Part shown: piece by piece, positions 47,420-57,157 of the stretch
How the letters are laid out: each line of letters starts with the position of its first letter
Numbering within the stretch: the stretch's first letter is position 1
NCBI GenBank assembly: GCA_040143965.1
Contig: JASJQH010006886.1
Location: 1-57,157 of the forward strand
DNA length: 57,157 nucleotides
Direction: 5' to 3'
Source: Basidiobolus ranarum
Lineage: Eukaryota; Basidiobolomycota; Basidiobolomycetes; Basidiobolales
Position numbers and translations under genes: made by a program
Notes under the pieces: generated by a model
Told to the model about the DNA's origin: nothing
Databases searched by the model: none
What the model saw: only the letters and a program-made list of their open reading frames with translations

Positions 47420-49694
47420 ATGCCGGGCATGACACACTTTAAGACCAATGTTTATGAATATTTGGAAACCTTACCAACTCAAACCTTCAATAGATTATTT
47501 TTGAAACCTGCTACCTGTTTGTCCATTTTCAGGTTGGAATATATTATTTAATCATCTTGTGTTGTGAGATCAGTTTGGGCATTGAGCGTTTTTTTAAAAA
47601 AAACTGACTCTTTGGAGGAGACTTTTTTGGATCAACAAGTGACTTAATTTTTGCTTGTAGATTATTACCTAGTTTAGCAAAACAATTTGTCATGTCCATG
47701 TTGTATGTTGAAGAGGCGGTATCTTTACAAGACTTTAATGGTTGGTGTTATACTGAAGCATCATCGTAAGTAAATTTTCATTACTATTCTTGTTTCATCA
47801 TAATGGAGTTGAGAAATCCGAGCAGTATATCTTACCTGAAGAGAGATTCATCGTAGTAACGCTTTTCCTTTTCTTTATTTTTTGCTGGAACCGTATACTC
47901 AGTAAACAAAGAGAAAGCCTAGAAAAATTGTCAAAACTTCATATTCTATCAGAAAAAGACGGTCAACTATCCATGAGTGAGACTTTTCGCGAACACTTTC
48001 GAAATGCTTTAACTGGAGGGTAATTAAACAGCTCTGGTTTATTATTATTATTGTGTTCCTATTCTCTACTATCAACTACGTCTTTGATTTAACGAAAAAA
48101 CATCTCTTTTTTTTAGTGGAAATCATCAGAGTTTTGGTTTACTTTCTGCTACCCCTGATAAACACAAAGTGGATATCCCGTTCTTGGATGTTTATGCAAC
48201 GCAACAGTGGGAGGTAATCTTTTACACAGGTTGCTTTACAGTGAAAACCCAAGAATTTTATGGTTGACCATTAATTTATGGATTATCAGGCCATTCTACA
48301 TTATATGGTTGGAACATCTGACACGAAGAAACCCAGCAAAGGTGTACTTAACTTACTAAGGAGATCCGGTCTTATGACATTAAGGTATTACCGTTTGGAT
48401 GTGTGTGTGATTTCTTATCACGTAATAATGGAGTGATTTTAAAGTGGAGAAGACCCAACGAATATGAAAATTTCCAACAAAGGTTTCCAGTTCTTACTGC
48501 AAGACGTAAATACTCAAGTGTGGGCCTTTCTGTTACAGTACCTTGATATGGCTGAAGTAATGAAGAATTACCTGTTTGCTCTCTCTTAGTTGCTTTATTG
48601 ATTGAGTATTTCGGATTATTTAGAAATTACAAATGGATTTGGTTGAAGTTTTGAATTTCTTCTTTCAACTTGGAAGTCTTGAATTAGGCAAGGTATAGAT
48701 ATATATCTTCACTTGGATACCTATAACAAGTGTAGTTTATTTAATGATGATTCTTGCTACAGGATTATTCCACAGAGACGCTTACTCCTACCCAAGTACA
48801 AATGCTGGAGGATCTGAGAGATTATGGAATTGTGTACCAACGCAAGGTAAAGTACCCCAGCAGCTCACCTCTTTTCATAACCACATATATCTAAAGATCA
48901 TTCTAGAAAGGTTCTCGTCGCTTTTATCCAACAAGACTCGCCACATCACTAACAGCGGGAAATGCCTCTTTTAACCAGAAGAAAACGGATAAAGAAGTTG
49001 ATGCTGGATTCATTATTTTAGAAACCAATTACCGTATTTACGCTTACACAGGTTTGCCAATATTATGACATGGAAGAGAAGGCCGAAATTTAATCCACTC
49101 ACACTTGTCTTGTTATTTTAGAGTCACCGCTTCAGATTGCCGTTTTGAACTTGTTCGTTCATTTGAAATGTCGCTTCAAAAATATGGTCACTGGTTCACT
49201 TACCAGAGATAGTGTTCGCGCTGCATTGGTGAATGGAATTACTGCTGATCAGATTATCTCCTATTTAAGCACACACGCACATCCTCATATGCGTAAACAA
49301 GTCAGTCATAACTTTATAACACCAATAATTAGAGGATCTTTGGACTAATTATGAACCTTTAGATTCCACTCCTCCCTGTTACTGTTGTAGATCAAATCCG
49401 CCTTTGGGAGATGGAACGTAATCGGCTGGCTGGCACAAATGGTTGGTTGATTCAATGACTCCATAATGTATTCCCCATTTTATTAAGTATATTTCTATAG
49501 GTTATTTATATCAGCAATTTGTCAAGCAACAAGACTATGATGTTGTATACAAGTACGCTAATGAAATTGGAGTGGTACTATGGGCAAATGCGCGCAAGCG
49601 GCTGATGGCTGTGACATCCGATGGTCATATTCAAGTCAAAGCTTATATAAAACGTCGGATGAGCAGAGGAAATAACTCAAATGATAACGAATGA
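47420..49694 (+). CDS. TFB2: TFIIH core subunit p52 / Tfb2
   Basis: Subunit of transcription/repair factor TFIIH that anchors and stimulates the XPB/Ssl2 ATPase. Twelve exons (47420-47532, 47661-47765, 47903-48019, 48117-48213, 48290-48384, 48445-48556, 48624-48692, 48763-48846, 48907-49051, 49122-49300, 49363-49441, 49501-49694) give 462 residues, the same length as human p52. Conserved blocks appear in order: [61 protein letters not shown]...[34 protein letters not shown] and [15 protein letters not shown], and then the XPB-binding C-terminal domain with [20 protein letters not shown]. The donor after exon 10 is GTCAGT, weaker than the others. This is the most intron-rich gene in the window. 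Confidence 0.95.
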
Positions 49695-49938
49695 GTCTAT
49701 ACTCCATTCACTAAGTCAGCAACGAGAATACCAATTCAATAAACACCACTTGTAATGATAGGGCAAATATGTCCATACAATAAAATCCAATACTTTCCCA
49801 TGTCAATAGTCTCTTTATCAAACATTTAATATCGAAATTCTGAATTATTTCATCGCCAGAATCGGGAATTTCCTTCAAAAAAAAAAAGAAAAAAATTCGG
49901 ACGGTTTTATTGTACCGAGTAATCTAAGCAGTAACGAG

Positions 49939-50002
49939 GTAAGTTAAAAAGTAATTCTACAGTGTCGGAATCAACCCTCTGATTTTACTTCTCTTTTCCT
50001 AG
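49939..50002 (+). other. probable 5' UTR intron of uS15
   Basis: GAG|GTAAGT donor and a polypyrimidine tract ending TTTTCCTAG, 64 nt, close to the uS15 start codon at 50019. Size and signals match coding introns of the neighbourhood. Together with the coding intron after codon 7 it would give uS15 two introns near its start. Confidence 0.6.
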
Positions 50003-50018
50003 TGTTTAATTAGTTAAA

Positions 50019-50579
50019 ATGGGTCGTATGCACACTCCTGGGTATGAATTTCAACCTTTACTTCACTTTCGTTAGTTTTTAGGCTTGACTTTATTCGATA
50101 TGAAAAGTTGGTTAGAAATGAATATTAATGGAATTTAATATTTTAGTAAGGGTATTGCCTCCTCAGCTCTCCCCTATCGTCGTACTCCTCCTTCCTGGGT
50201 TAAGTCTACTCCTGAAGAAGTATGCGAGCATATCTGTAAATTGGCCAAGAAGGGTTTGACTCCTTCGCAGATTGGTGTATTACTTCGTGATTCCCACGGT
50301 ATTCCTCAAGTTAGAAGTGTTACCGGTAACAAAGTCCTTCGTATCTTGAAGGGTAACGGCTTGGCTCCTGAGATCCCAGAAGATCTTTACCACCTTATCA
50401 AGAAGGCAGTTGCCGTTCGTAAGCATTTGGAACGTAACAGAAAGGATTGTGACTCCAAGTATCGTTTAATTCTTATCGAATCTAGAATTCATAGACTTGC
50501 TCGTTACTACAAAACCGCTGGTCAATTGGCCCCTAACTGGAAATACGAATCTTCTACTGCTTCCGCTTTGGTTGCTTAA
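50019..50579 (+). CDS. RPS13: 40S ribosomal protein uS15 (S13)
   Basis: Small-subunit protein binding 18S rRNA near the central domain and the B4 intersubunit bridge. Exon 1 (50019-50041) encodes MGRMHTPG; a ~105-nt intron follows; exon 2 (50147-50579) completes 151 residues. Signature segments are [52 protein letters not shown] and [12 protein letters not shown]. Codon bias is strong. The full-length product matches the eukaryotic family. Confidence 0.97.
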
Positions 50580-50984
50580 TTTCAAATCAACTATAATACT
50601 CTTTCATTCACTTGTTTATCACTGTTGATATCGATAACAAGTGAACGTTAATAAATTTATATCTCTTCAGCTCAATTCAGTTCTCAGTTATAGATAATAG
50701 AATAGTAATCATTGAACATATTTCATCTGTGAACGAATGACTATTATGGAACATGCGATTTTTATTTACATATTAACCTTTGCATACATGGTTTGCTACA
50801 TTCACTATGATGTATGTCCAAGTTATATTAGAATTCACTAGTGTTACAGAACTTGTTTCATAAAACCCTTTTGATCATCATCATCCGTGTGTCGAGCGAT
50901 TATGTACACAACAAAGGAAGGTGAGGAGATTATCGTCTAGCAAGCAAAGATGGTGTTTGTGTCGCCCGCAACATAATGGTAGGT
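50580..50984. other. intergenic, uS15 3' region
   Basis: AT-rich 3' region. A possible short terminal exon of the adjacent minus-strand ORF (acceptor near 50940) would add only one residue, so it is not modelled. Confidence 0.4.
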
Positions 50985-51341
50985 TTACTTCCAGTAGGTT
51001 GTCGTTTGCTTATGCAAATAGTTCATCATACCGTTGTACCGGTTCCGAAGTTTACTATGATACTCATAAACGCGCTTATCAGTTTTATGGTCGAAGAATG
51101 TTTGAGATACTTCCTCGAGTTCCATATCAGTTTCATCATATACACTTTCCGGTGGTGAAGGAGGAGCTTTCTGAGTTGAAAGCAGTTGAAATGACTTGTC
51201 GTTAAGTTGCTCTACATTCGACTCAAACGAATTGGGAACCTCTTGGGACTTGAGTTGAGGTGGCTTTAATTTGGATAGAAATGAATTATATTCGGAGTTT
51301 TCAAGAAGATTAAAACGGGATTGTTCTGGTTGTTCGTTCAT
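50985..51341 (-). CDS. hypothetical 118-residue protein
   Basis: Frame with protein-like composition: polar Gln/Asn/Ser-rich start (MNEQPEQSRFNLLENSEYNS), a Pro/Ser acidic middle (APPSPPESVYDETDMELEE) and a basic helical end (YEYHSKLRNRYNGMMNYLHK). No domain recognised; no signal peptide or membrane segment. An upstream in-frame ATG at 51419 would lengthen it by 26 residues. The frame ends at a GTAAAC that could be a splice donor, so the C-terminus is uncertain. Confidence 0.5.
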   Translation of the reverse strand: MNEQPEQSRFNLLENSEYNSFLSKLKPPQLKSQEVPNSFESNVEQLNDKSFQLLSTQKAPPSPPESVYDETDMELEEVSQTFFDHKTDKRVYEYHSKLRNRYNGMMNYLHKQTTTYWK

Positions 51342-51898
51342 GTTACCAAGCGATGTGAAGATAGAAAAAAATGGTTGTTGGTTATTAGAACGATGTCCGG
51401 GTTTATATACATTACACAAGAAATTCAGTTTGCCTTACCCTCGGCTTATTGGATTCAAATAGGAATTAGCAAGTCTGTAATACAATAAAATGACATCATA
51501 CAGGAATCATCATTTTTGTTCGTGCTTTACCCCTAGTTATTTAGGACCAATTTGAGTGATTAATGATCGATAGTTTCATTCTTTTCCGATAAAAAAGGGA
51601 TTTTTAATGATTATAAGAGTGTATTGTCAAACTAGATAATCTTGGCTGAAATGATTTAAGAGATTGATGGACCAGTGCCAAGTAAATGATAAATGCGGGG
51701 TGGGTTAGGTGAGTGTGTCTAACAAAGATTCAAAATTGGAAACAGATGTCATGTCAAGGTCACTAAGCTATATTTGGGAAGTGGGTGATCTCAGTAGGTT
51801 AGGTGAGCATATGCATCGGCAATGGAGAATGATTGGATCTAATTTTGTGCTAAGAAGTGTATATAATATAGGAATATGGATCGGGCACTGTCGGAAAC

Positions 51899-51956
51899 TC
51901 ACTGTGGTCTATCATCGCTATCTTCTCTCACTGTGGTCTATCATCACTATCTTCTA
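51899..51956. repeat. 29-bp tandem duplication
   Basis: Two adjacent 29-bp copies starting TCACTGTGGTCTATCATC, differing at two positions. Recent duplication in non-coding DNA. Confidence 0.9.
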
Positions 51957-52746
51957 TAGTACAGAGGTTCAATCCTAGCAGGTTGAGTCTACTCCAATAG
52001 TAATTATGAGCAATCCATTGGGTGACCGGTACTTTTGTGAGTTGAGTATATTTAGGAGTGACAAATATAAGCACAGTTCTTCTATTGCGAGTAGTAGTTG
52101 GCTGAATTTTCATCTTGTAATGTTAGGGTTAGGGTTATGCCATGCCAACAATACATTCTACAATGCTGCAATGTAATGAGAAAATCTCTATAGCTGCAAT
52201 CTTGTGCGTAAGAAAAGTCCTTCCTACATAAGACTTGTTCTTATGTACCTCAGATAGTAAATTTAATGGAGTAAAACTATTAAAGCTTATGCGTTTCAGA
52301 TTACTATATTTGTATGCTTCACTGACACTCCCTAATTTTCTTTTGATATGGAAGTTTGCCTATCGTTGAATCTCTGCAGTCATAAGGTTGTCCAAGCCAT
52401 AGTTTCCAATGTTGCACTATTTACTTGCAAACACCTTCCTCTGAAATATGTGCTTGAGGTCTAGCCAACTTGCTTTCAATGAGTGAATCATTTTTTAGCT
52501 TTGTTCTAGTGGATACTATTTTTTTGCAGTATCTGCATTTACCACCATCATTTACTATTACAGCAAACCATATATTAAATTTGGACTTTTTGACACCATA
52601 ACCTACTTTCATCAGGCCAGGAGTTGCCTACAATTGAAGATGCCAAAGAGTACAGAGTGAGATATATACTATATGCCCTCCATGAAGTTGATAGCTGTGT
52701 GGAAATAGTGTAACCTCCACTTTGTTACTATCAGATACTATGAAAT

Positions 52747-52798
52747 ATACCAGTGCTCATAACTAATTCATTATACCAGTGCTCATAACTAATTCATT
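52747..52798. repeat. 26-bp perfect tandem duplication
   Basis: Two identical adjacent copies starting ATACCAGTGCTCATAAC. Perfect identity implies a very recent event. Confidence 0.92.
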
Positions 52799-53795
52799 TT
52801 TGCCTTGGTGGGTTTAACACTAGTTGCTGGCTTGGTAGGCTTCACAGTGGTGGCGGGTTTAGTGGGCTTGGCAGTAGAAGTAGGTTGGTTGGAATGGAAG
52901 GTTCTGGATTAACAACGTTGCTACCATTTCCAGTAACCTATTATATGCATAACGAGGTTGAGTTTTGGGTGATTGATCCATAATAAAGCTGAGCTTCAGG
53001 TGATTAATCTATAGAAGGTGATGAGCTACTGCCATGGGAAAACTACGCATATTAGGCTTGTGACTGAGAGAGTTAGAGTGGAATATTCATGATGACATTT
53101 TAGAGCATGTAGAGGCGCGCAGGTCATAGCTTCACAATGCATGTAAATGATATCTGATCTGAATTCTTGTAACTTCAGTACTTTGCTTTAAGAATTTACC
53201 ACTACATCGCTTGCTACATAAAATGTGGAACATCAATTGTTACATAGAATGAGAATACTTATTTGAATGCACCAGTCGTTACATAGTATGAGGATACACC
53301 ACATGGTTCCATTGTATGGTTGCTGTATTAAACCCTTATATTTCACATTGTTTTTTAGATCCTGCAGACTGAGCGGAGAAAGTAATACGTACACACAAAT
53401 AACTAACCTCTGAGAAAACAATACATACATACAAATTACTGATTCACCTCTTACTAACCTCTGAGGACAACAGATGCCTCTAGATTTGCAGGTGTTGAAA
53501 ACCAATGCAATATGTTGTAGCTGCAGAGCCCACTAATACATGATCTAGACAGAGTCAATGCTCCAAACGAAAAAGTAAAACAATGGCTATGATGAAATAA
53601 TTACGAAACATCAAGACATGCATGAGGTTGAGATTTTCCAAACATGGGTTTTCTATGTCTTTCTAGATTGTACCACCTATTTCATAAAGCCCTAAGCTCA
53701 TCATTCTAGCTGCAGTAATCTATGGCTTAAACTGACACCAAGAGTATCACAAAAACAGAACTTACCCTCCTCATTGACCTATTCAAGTACAACAC

Positions 53796-53897
53796 CTTCT
53801 CGAATGCAATAACTTCTCGAATGCAATAACTTCTCGAATGCAATAACTTCTCGAATACAATACCTGCTCGAATGTAATAACTTTTCGAATACAATAC
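53796..53897. repeat. 17-bp minisatellite, six units
   Basis: Six head-to-tail 17-bp units of consensus CTTCTCGAATGCAATAA. The first three are identical and the last three carry a few substitutions, so the array decays towards its right end. Confidence 0.93.
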
Positions 53898-54920
53898 CGA
53901 AATCATCAGAATATATAGTGTTGAACACCTAACCTACTAATAAAAAATATAGCGTCGTCATCACTATTGACTTTTATATCTCAACATCTTTGATTTCAAA
54001 TATGTAACCAAACTCCGTAATTAACACTCGTACCAACTGCTTAACCGGTTTTGTTTGTCCGATCACATGTGGAATTTGTGCATATGGGAATTTGTAATTA
54101 TTCTCACATCGCCATGTTTATTTTCATTTTAAACACAGCAAACCCAGTTTGACTCGCAAGTGGGAGCTATGCCTTTACACTGGATACATCAAACAAAATA
54201 TCATGTTTTTTTTAGTTGCTATGTTTCCACCAGTACAAGTACTCAGGAGTGCCCGTCATTCAGTTGTGACACTGTTGATCTTGCTACTGTTTGCACTGAA
54301 ACTCTTACGTGATATTCATGTTACTAGATTTCGACATTGAGTTCTCTTTGTGAATACAGAGTAATTTCTAGGCCATGAATTCCATCTCGCCATCATTATT
54401 GTTTATATCTTAGTAGCATCATTACTAATCTCCAGATGCTATATTTTAACCGATATCATATGCCATTATACAAGTGGAAATCAGATACCAAGATTATAGT
54501 TGGATGGTAGCTTCGTTCAGAGTTATAAAGAATCATAGTATAACTATGATACTTACTGTCTTCTAAATATTCTAATGGGAATTCAACTGGAAACCGCATT
54601 TATCTGGATGCAATTCATGTGTGGTTACTCAGGACTTGTTGCAGAAAGATACTCAATATGCTATATATGCCATTCGAATATTAGATATTAGCAATGCTAT
54701 CCCTAACCCGTCACATGTTGGTCATCCTAAGACTGCTTTCACTAACAAATTTTAAAAAGACTAGGGTTTTTGAATGCCTTCACTGTTGCAAGCCTTTAGT
54801 AAGCAATAAAATAGCTGTCTCAATTTATGCTTTTCATATACAGCCTTCTTTATTCCACTTCAAAACTCTATTGATACCTGACTCTAACTAGTCCTTGACC
54901 TACGTATCAGGAAACCGACT

Positions 54921-55577
54921 CTAACTAGGTATAGACCCTGAGCTGTATGATGCTTCACTAGGGCCATGACCTCCTTTTGAATTGAGGTGACCAGGAATCT
55001 GAGTACCATAGGTTGTACCCATCTCCCCATTTTCAGGAGCCCCTCCTCCTTGACCTTCCACCTCTCTATCTCCTTTACCACAGGTTGACACACAGAGGTG
55101 ATACTTAGAGGTACAACCATTCCGACAGAAGTTGTCATTATCACACAACGGTAAGCAAGATTGTAGAGTCAAATGACATTTCCTGTGATATTGAGCACAC
55201 TCTGAGGTACTTGCTCCTGGCATTGGCGCCGACACATCTATTGGTGAAAGGCACAGTCTTAATGGATCATTAGAAGTTTTTAACTCTTCATACCCGGGCC
55301 CTCTACTACCTTCCGTTGACAGATCACCCGTCCCGTTTCTATCTCCTTGGCCGCACGTAGATATACAGTTATAGTAGTTACTAGTACTGTGATTAATACA
55401 GAATGCATCCCCTTGACATAGCAAGTTATTGGCCTGGTGTACCAATGAACACCGTTGATGAAACTTTACACATTCAGGGGTTCCAGCACCAGGCATTGAT
55501 GAAAGTTTACCTGATGAATGCCCGGCGCTAAATCCGGCCAACAAAATAGGTAAAAGTAAAGAGGCAAGCATATTCAA
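54921..55577 (-). CDS. secreted protein with two tandem Cys-rich modules
   Basis: Single exon, 218 residues. A signal peptide (hydrophobic core at about 5-16, cleavage probably near residues 18-22) precedes two copies of a Cys module with exactly the same spacing, C-x6-C-x10-C-x5-C-x10-C-x3-C. Module 1 uses C36, C43, C54, C60, C71 and C75; module 2 uses C127, C134, C145, C151, C162 and C166. Every shared position is offset by 91 residues, and flanking MPGA(G/S) and CG(Q/K)GDR are duplicated as well. Module 2 has two extra cysteines, C141 and C155. The tail is Gly/Ser-rich without a GPI signal. No known family (not CFEM or hydrophobin spacing). Probably an extracellular protein or effector-like secretion; function unknown. 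Confidence 0.8.
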   Translation of the reverse strand: MNMLASLLLPILLAGFSAGHSSGKLSSMPGAGTPECVKFHQRCSLVHQANNLLCQGDAFCINHSTSNYYNCISTCGQGDRNGTGDLSTEGSRGPGYEELKTSNDPLRLCLSPIDVSAPMPGASTSECAQYHRKCHLTLQSCLPLCDNDNFCRNGCTSKYHLCVSTCGKGDREVEGQGGGAPENGEMGTTYGTQIPGHLNSKGGHGPSEASYSSGSIPS

Positions 55578-55983
55578 GGATGTTAGAAAGGCAAGGGTGA
55601 TGGTTACTCAAAAACGAGTGGAATAGATGCTATATAGCAAATTGAACGGTCAATGATGAAACTGCACCAGTATTTGCGAAACAAAGGCTGTATCAAACAA
55701 CATACGGGTTTCAGAGTATTTCCATTTATCAATATCTAATAAGGTATGTGAAATATCGCTTGTAACGGTGCAATTAAAGTAATCGCACTATGAACTAAGG
55801 TTTACATTGAAAGTATGTTTGATTACAGTATGCCAAGACTTAGGCAATGATCATCCTGCATAAGCTTATCAAGTAGGTACTCAAGACTTGTAGTAGGTAA
55901 TTGAGTAGGATTATTGCATCTCTATCATGTAGGCTTATCCTTGATATTATATAACTAAACGATTCATTGTCTTCTTGAATCTT

Positions 55984-56020
55984 AGGGGGATGAAAAGCAC
56001 CTAGTAGTGTGAACTTTTTT
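55984..56020. repeat. dispersed repeat, short copy
   Basis: AGGGGGATGAAAAGCACC followed by TAGTAGTGTGAACTTTT, matching the first ~35 bp of the copy at 56756. Confidence 0.5.
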
Positions 56021-56199
56021 AAGCTTATGTACTAATCTAAACGAAGTGATAATTAAGACATCAATCTCTTAAGATATTGTGACAATACTGGATCATATCC
56101 ATACTTAACTTGATGGCCAATGTAATCAAGTTCTGAGGATGTAAGTATAGTGTTCAGGGGCAAAGGTGGAATGCAGAAAGGAAGATATTTAGTACTTTT

Positions 56200-56300
56200 G
56201 GGGGGGGGGTTGATAAGCACCAGCCAATATAATATTTATTTATCAATTTTAACAAAGTCAATAAATAAATAAGCCAAGTTACAATATGAAATTCAAAGAT
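56200..56300. repeat. dispersed repeat copy, with a 10-G run
   Basis: Starts with ten G, then TTGATAAGCACCAG, a TTTATTTAT stretch and AATAAATAAATAAGCCAAGTT. The same order of elements recurs at 56756-56900. Confidence 0.6.
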
Positions 56301-56755
56301 AAAGTTAAGCTGTTGACAGAACTAAATTTCCAAGGAAGCTAGGCCTAAGAGTATTCCCAATTGGCTGGAGCTAAGAGTAAGTTATTCCAGAAAGGATGGA
56401 GCCTGAGCAGAGTTTTCCAGAAAGGATGGATCCAAAAGTAGAGAGGTCCTAGTGTGCTAGGCATGAGATTTGTTAATATTCATAAGTTGCTATAATTTGC
56501 AAAGTAAGAGCTGGGAAGGTACCTTCAGTTCATTCCAAAGTAAGTATAAAAGAGTGAGAGTAGTGTTGTGTTCAAGAGAACAGTGGATAAAAAGTCTTGA
56601 ACTTTACTGAACCAAAGAAACAGTTAAGTGCAGAATCTTAGAACTGTTTGAGCAGGATATGCTAGTTGAACCAATCTCACTAATATATGTCTTGGAAATA
56701 GCAATGGGTTGCTATATTAAGGTAGAGAGTAGGTTTACTAGGCAGCTAGGCATAG

Positions 56756-56900
56756 GGTTAAGGGGGATGCAAAGCACCAGAAGGTGTAATCTTTATTTAT
56801 ATTAGGTGGATAAAAGTATTGCAAGGTGTAATCTCTATTTGTCTCAAGTCATACAATACAAATAAATAAAGAAGCCAAATTGAAAGTAAAAGTCAAAGGT
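56756..56900. repeat. dispersed repeat copy
   Basis: GGGGGATGCAAAGCACCAG followed by AAGGTGTAATCTTTATTT (echoed 40 bp later with one change) and AATAAATAAAGAAGCCAAATT. It is related to 56200-56300, and its first 35 bp resemble 55984-56020. Family unknown; it could be part of an old interspersed element. Confidence 0.6.
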
Positions 56901-56981
56901 GTATGTCACAATAAGGAACTGGACAAGGACTGGAAACAACAACAAGAGGCTAGAAGGCAGGAGAGTACTTGGGTGTAGACC

Positions 56982-57013
56982 ACAAGACAAGACAAGACAA
57001 GACAAGACAAGAC
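56982..57013. repeat. ACAAG microsatellite
   Basis: About six uninterrupted ACAAG units. Confidence 0.9.
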
Positions 57014-57157
57014 TGGACAAGGAAGATACTTTGGCAAGAATCTTTGTTGATAACTGGCATTGATCAGACTGAGGTCTCATCAAGGAATACATAGGGCTTA
57101 TATAGATATTGCAGGGTGAAACATAATATACTGAATAGTGAATATCCTGTGGCAGGT

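Larger units (their letters stand above)
51342..54920. other. 3.6-kb non-coding region with small repeats
   Basis: No supportable gene. It contains three local tandem repeats (listed separately), a perfect 2.5-unit TTAGGG run at 52123-52137, and a minus-strand open stretch at 52789-52903 that reads KPTKPATTV-type repeats with no start. A minus-strand frame at 52421-52612 (KCRYCKK motif) faintly recalls a BED zinc finger. This is accessory-looking DNA. Confidence 0.5.
55578..57157. other. right-edge non-coding region with dispersed repeats
   Basis: No ORF is supportable. A TATATAGC at about 55632 may be the promoter of the Cys-module gene. The rest holds three related copies of a repeat (about 55984-56020, 56200-56300, 56756-56900) and an ACAAG microsatellite. 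Confidence 0.5.

Noticed and set aside
51960-51990. GGTTCAATCC resembling a tRNA T-loop
   Set aside because: No A box or cloverleaf arms upstream at the right distance.
52123-52137. TTAGGGTTAGGGTTA telomere-like run
   Set aside because: Only 2.5 units and no array; not enough to call an interstitial telomere.
52421-52612. 63-codon minus-strand ORF with KCRYCKK, considered as a BED/hAT transposase fragment
   Set aside because: Only one Cys pair is present and the following histidines and catalytic region are missing; resemblance is too slight.
56311-56760. Segment beginning TGTTGA with a TATAAAAG box, considered as a solo LTR
   Set aside because: No matching end, target duplication or second copy visible in the window; too weak to annotate.

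Overview
The window is nuclear DNA of a fungus, most likely an early-diverging (zygomycete- or chytrid-grade) lineage. The fungal call rests on an Ear1/Ssh4-type SPRY receptor with two PY motifs, a secreted protein of fungal DUF7729 type, and many short introns (mostly 50-90 nt, GT-AG, often with a TACTAAC-like branch site). A kinesin-13 and a UDP-glucose dehydrogenase argue against typical Dikarya; this is inference and I cannot name a genus. No tRNA, rRNA, CRISPR or bacterial features were found. Spliced models were built by hand from frame, GT-AG sites and family conservation. In the models where I summed the exons the lengths keep one frame, but cDNA was not available.

Layout. 1-1283: no convincing gene. 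1.3-24 kb: dense housekeeping block with a LARP4-type La protein (+), phosphocholine cytidylyltransferase (+), a mitochondrial-type PPR protein (+), dephospho-CoA kinase (-), CCR4 deadenylase (-), Vma22 V-ATPase assembly factor (-), sorting nexin Vps5 (+), ribosomal protein uL23 (+), PP1 catalytic subunit (-), eL29 (-), ataxin-10 (+) and a secreted or GPI-anchored DUF7729-like protein (-). 24-28 kb is sparse, with one small membrane protein. 28.2-36 kb: a kinesin-13 with an N-terminal SAM domain (+), an unusual Nudix/CCCH/CCCH/W2 fusion (+) and UDP-glucose dehydrogenase (-). 36-44.4 kb is a gene-poor stretch whose only good candidates are two paralogous small proteins in tandem. 44.4-50.6 kb: Ear1/Ssh4 (-), an Asn-Thr minisatellite, TFIIH p52/Tfb2 (+) and uS15 (+). 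From 50.9 kb on, the DNA is mostly non-coding with tandem and dispersed repeats, holding a small unknown ORF and a secreted protein made of two Cys-rich modules.

How the genes relate. They are mostly unrelated housekeeping genes, with several themes: mRNA fate and translation (LARP, CCR4, CCCH-W2 fusion, three ribosomal proteins), endomembrane traffic (Vps5, Vma22, Ear1/Ssh4) and coenzyme or lipid synthesis (PCT, DPCK). Two close divergent pairs (Vma22/Vps5, eL29/ataxin-10) probably share promoters.

The most noteworthy item is the gene at 31389-33565. It joins an Ap4A-hydrolase-like Nudix domain that has lost its paired catalytic glutamates to two tristetraprolin-type zinc fingers and an eIF5-type W2 domain, which suggests an RNA-bound translation regulator that I do not recognise as described. 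Next in interest are the tandem small-protein pair, the 91-residue-period Cys-module protein and the SAM-kinesin-13.
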